From Streptococcus cristatus (lineage in GTDB: Bacteria; Bacillota; Bacilli; Lactobacillales; Streptococcaceae), in contig NZ_KQ969062.1 of the NCBI RefSeq assembly GCF_001578775.1, positions 1,163,510 through 1,227,509 of the forward strand: a stretch of DNA of 64,000 nucleotides, given 5' to 3'. Both the position numbers and the translations under genes were made by a program. Shown here in pieces: positions 63,269 through 64,000 of this stretch (position 1 is the stretch's first letter; each line of letters opens with the position of its first letter). The notes beneath the pieces were generated by a model. That model had not been told where the DNA came from and ran no database searches. It saw nothing but the letters and a program-made list of their open reading frames with translations.

Positions 63269-64000
63269 TGTTTGTCCTCAATTTTTACGATAACCTTGCC
63301 AAAAGATTGGCTACTTTCCAGATAAGCATGCGCGTCCTGGATTTGATCAATAGAAAATACTTTTTCAGGTCGTACATCTACCTGATAACGCTCCACAAAA
63401 TCCACCAAAGCTTGTAGCTTGTCCTGAGACACATTGCCAGAAGCAAAGGTAGTCAAGTAGAGATTGCGGTAAAGCATTTCAATAGGATCAAAGTCTGGAA
63501 TAGTCCACTGACCGCCCAGCAAGCCACAAGAACAGATAATACCACCTTCTGCCGTACGAGCAAATGTATCGAGAATAGCACTCGGACCGACAAGATCCAA
63601 GACCTTGTCAAACTGCTCTTCCGTCTGTAAGACGCCATCCTTGTCCAAAATCACCTGGTCAAATCCTGCCTCTTTTAGTTGCTCTTCCTTGCCCAGACTA
63701 CGGCTACTTCCCGCTAAATAGACATTTGGAAATTGCCCTTTGAGAAGTTTTGCAAAAGCAATCCCAACACCACTAGTCGCTGCTCGAACCAGAACTCGGT
63801 CTCCCTCCTCAATCTTGAGATTGAGATAAGAGCCAAATGCCGTGTAGTAGGTTTCAGGCAGTGCGATTAAACTTTCCAAAGCAAGCTCTGTCCTCACAGG
63901 ATAAACCTGTTCATCTGGTAGCAAAACATACTCAGCATAACCACCATCAAAAGCGCGCCCCATTTCTCCCATGATGGAGATGACTTGCTGCCCGACCTGC
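63265..64000 (-). CDS. Zinc-binding alcohol dehydrogenase/quinone oxidoreductase family, 5' end outside the window
   Basis: The frame is open to the window edge (QVGQQVISIMGEMGRAFDGGYAEYV), so the start is missing. The Rossmann part is visible: VLVRAATSGVGIAFAKLL and later VLDLVGPS. It is probably an NADPH-dependent quinone reductase. Its last bases overlap the ABC ATPase start, so the transporter is read in the same operon. Confidence 0.85.
   Translation of the reverse strand, partial: QVGQQVISIMGEMGRAFDGGYAEYVLLPDEQVYPVRTELALESLIALPETYYTAFGSYLNLKIEEGDRVLVRAATSGVGIAFAKLLKGQFPNVYLAGSSRSLGKEEQLKEAGFDQVILDKDGVLQTEEQFDKVLDLVGPSAILDTFARTAEGGIICSCGLLGGQWTIPDFDPIEMLYRNLYLTTFASGNVSQDKLQALVDFVERYQVDVRPEKVFSIDQIQDAHAYLESSQSFGKVIVKIEDKQ

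Noticed and set aside
1-64000. tRNA or rRNA genes
   Set aside because: I looked for cloverleaf-like stretches and rRNA segments in the gaps and saw none; a tRNA scan would settle it.

Overview
The window comes from a Streptococcus chromosome. The evidence is XerS with a dif-SL-type site beside it, a ylxM-ffh pair with a SatD gene nearby, an Aco/Pdh cluster with the lipoyl domain on E3, DUF5960 next to a UmuC-type polymerase, and streptococcal-style promoters, Shine-Dalgarno sites and terminators. I cannot fix the species; an oral viridans-group streptococcus fits best. The dif site (28248-28278) marks the replication terminus. Genes to its left are almost all on + and genes to its right almost all on -, so both arms are transcribed in the direction of their replication forks.

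Left arm (1-27.1 kb). A short-chain acyl-CoA cluster comes first: thiolase (cut by the window edge and apparently frameshifted), crotonase, two CoA-transferase subunits, a LysR regulator, an acyl-CoA dehydrogenase-like protein and a metallo-beta-lactamase-fold hydrolase. Housekeeping genes follow (rbgA-rnhB, an acetyltransferase, dprA, topA, trmFO), then a two-esterase/ATP-grasp operon, the acoABCL-lplA acetoin/pyruvate dehydrogenase cluster, and a bacteriocin-type ABC exporter pair.

Accessory region (about 28.3-50.2 kb). Next to dif lies an AT-rich element of about 20.9 kb, bounded by imperfect 35-bp direct repeats. It has a Tn554/recombinase-in-trio-like set of three tyrosine recombinases plus a small coiled-coil partner. 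These are divergent from a LexA/HdiR-like repressor that heads an SOS-type UmuC operon, and the two share an operator-rich promoter region. Cargo is a zinc-ribbon protein split by an in-frame amber codon and a four-gene module: large GHKL ATPase, receiver-domain protein, unknown protein, C5-cytosine methyltransferase. The GHKL gene is interrupted by a 5,051-bp IS1595-family transposon with perfect 25-bp inverted repeats and an 8-bp target duplication, and it also carries a 1-bp frameshift. The IS itself carries three small passenger genes, one a nucleotidyltransferase, and a single-chain nuclease-methylase-specificity enzyme. That enzyme sits behind a leader ORF containing 20 copies of a 7-bp repeat, a likely phase-variation switch that is out of frame in this sequence. 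Two small membrane-protein genes lie between two similar sets of end-like repeats, suggesting a second inserted segment.

Right arm (50.3-64 kb). A MepB-like protein, a DUF915 hydrolase, ffh-ylxM, a GntR regulator divergent from guaA, a DUF1002 protein, a second hydrolase, a GrpB-family protein, a satD/DUF3307/membrane-protein operon, a TfoX-N protein, and an osmoprotectant-type ABC operon with a quinone oxidoreductase-like gene cut by the window edge.

The most interesting parts are the IS1595 transposon with its repeat-switched restriction-modification enzyme, and the GHKL/receiver/methyltransferase module it has broken.
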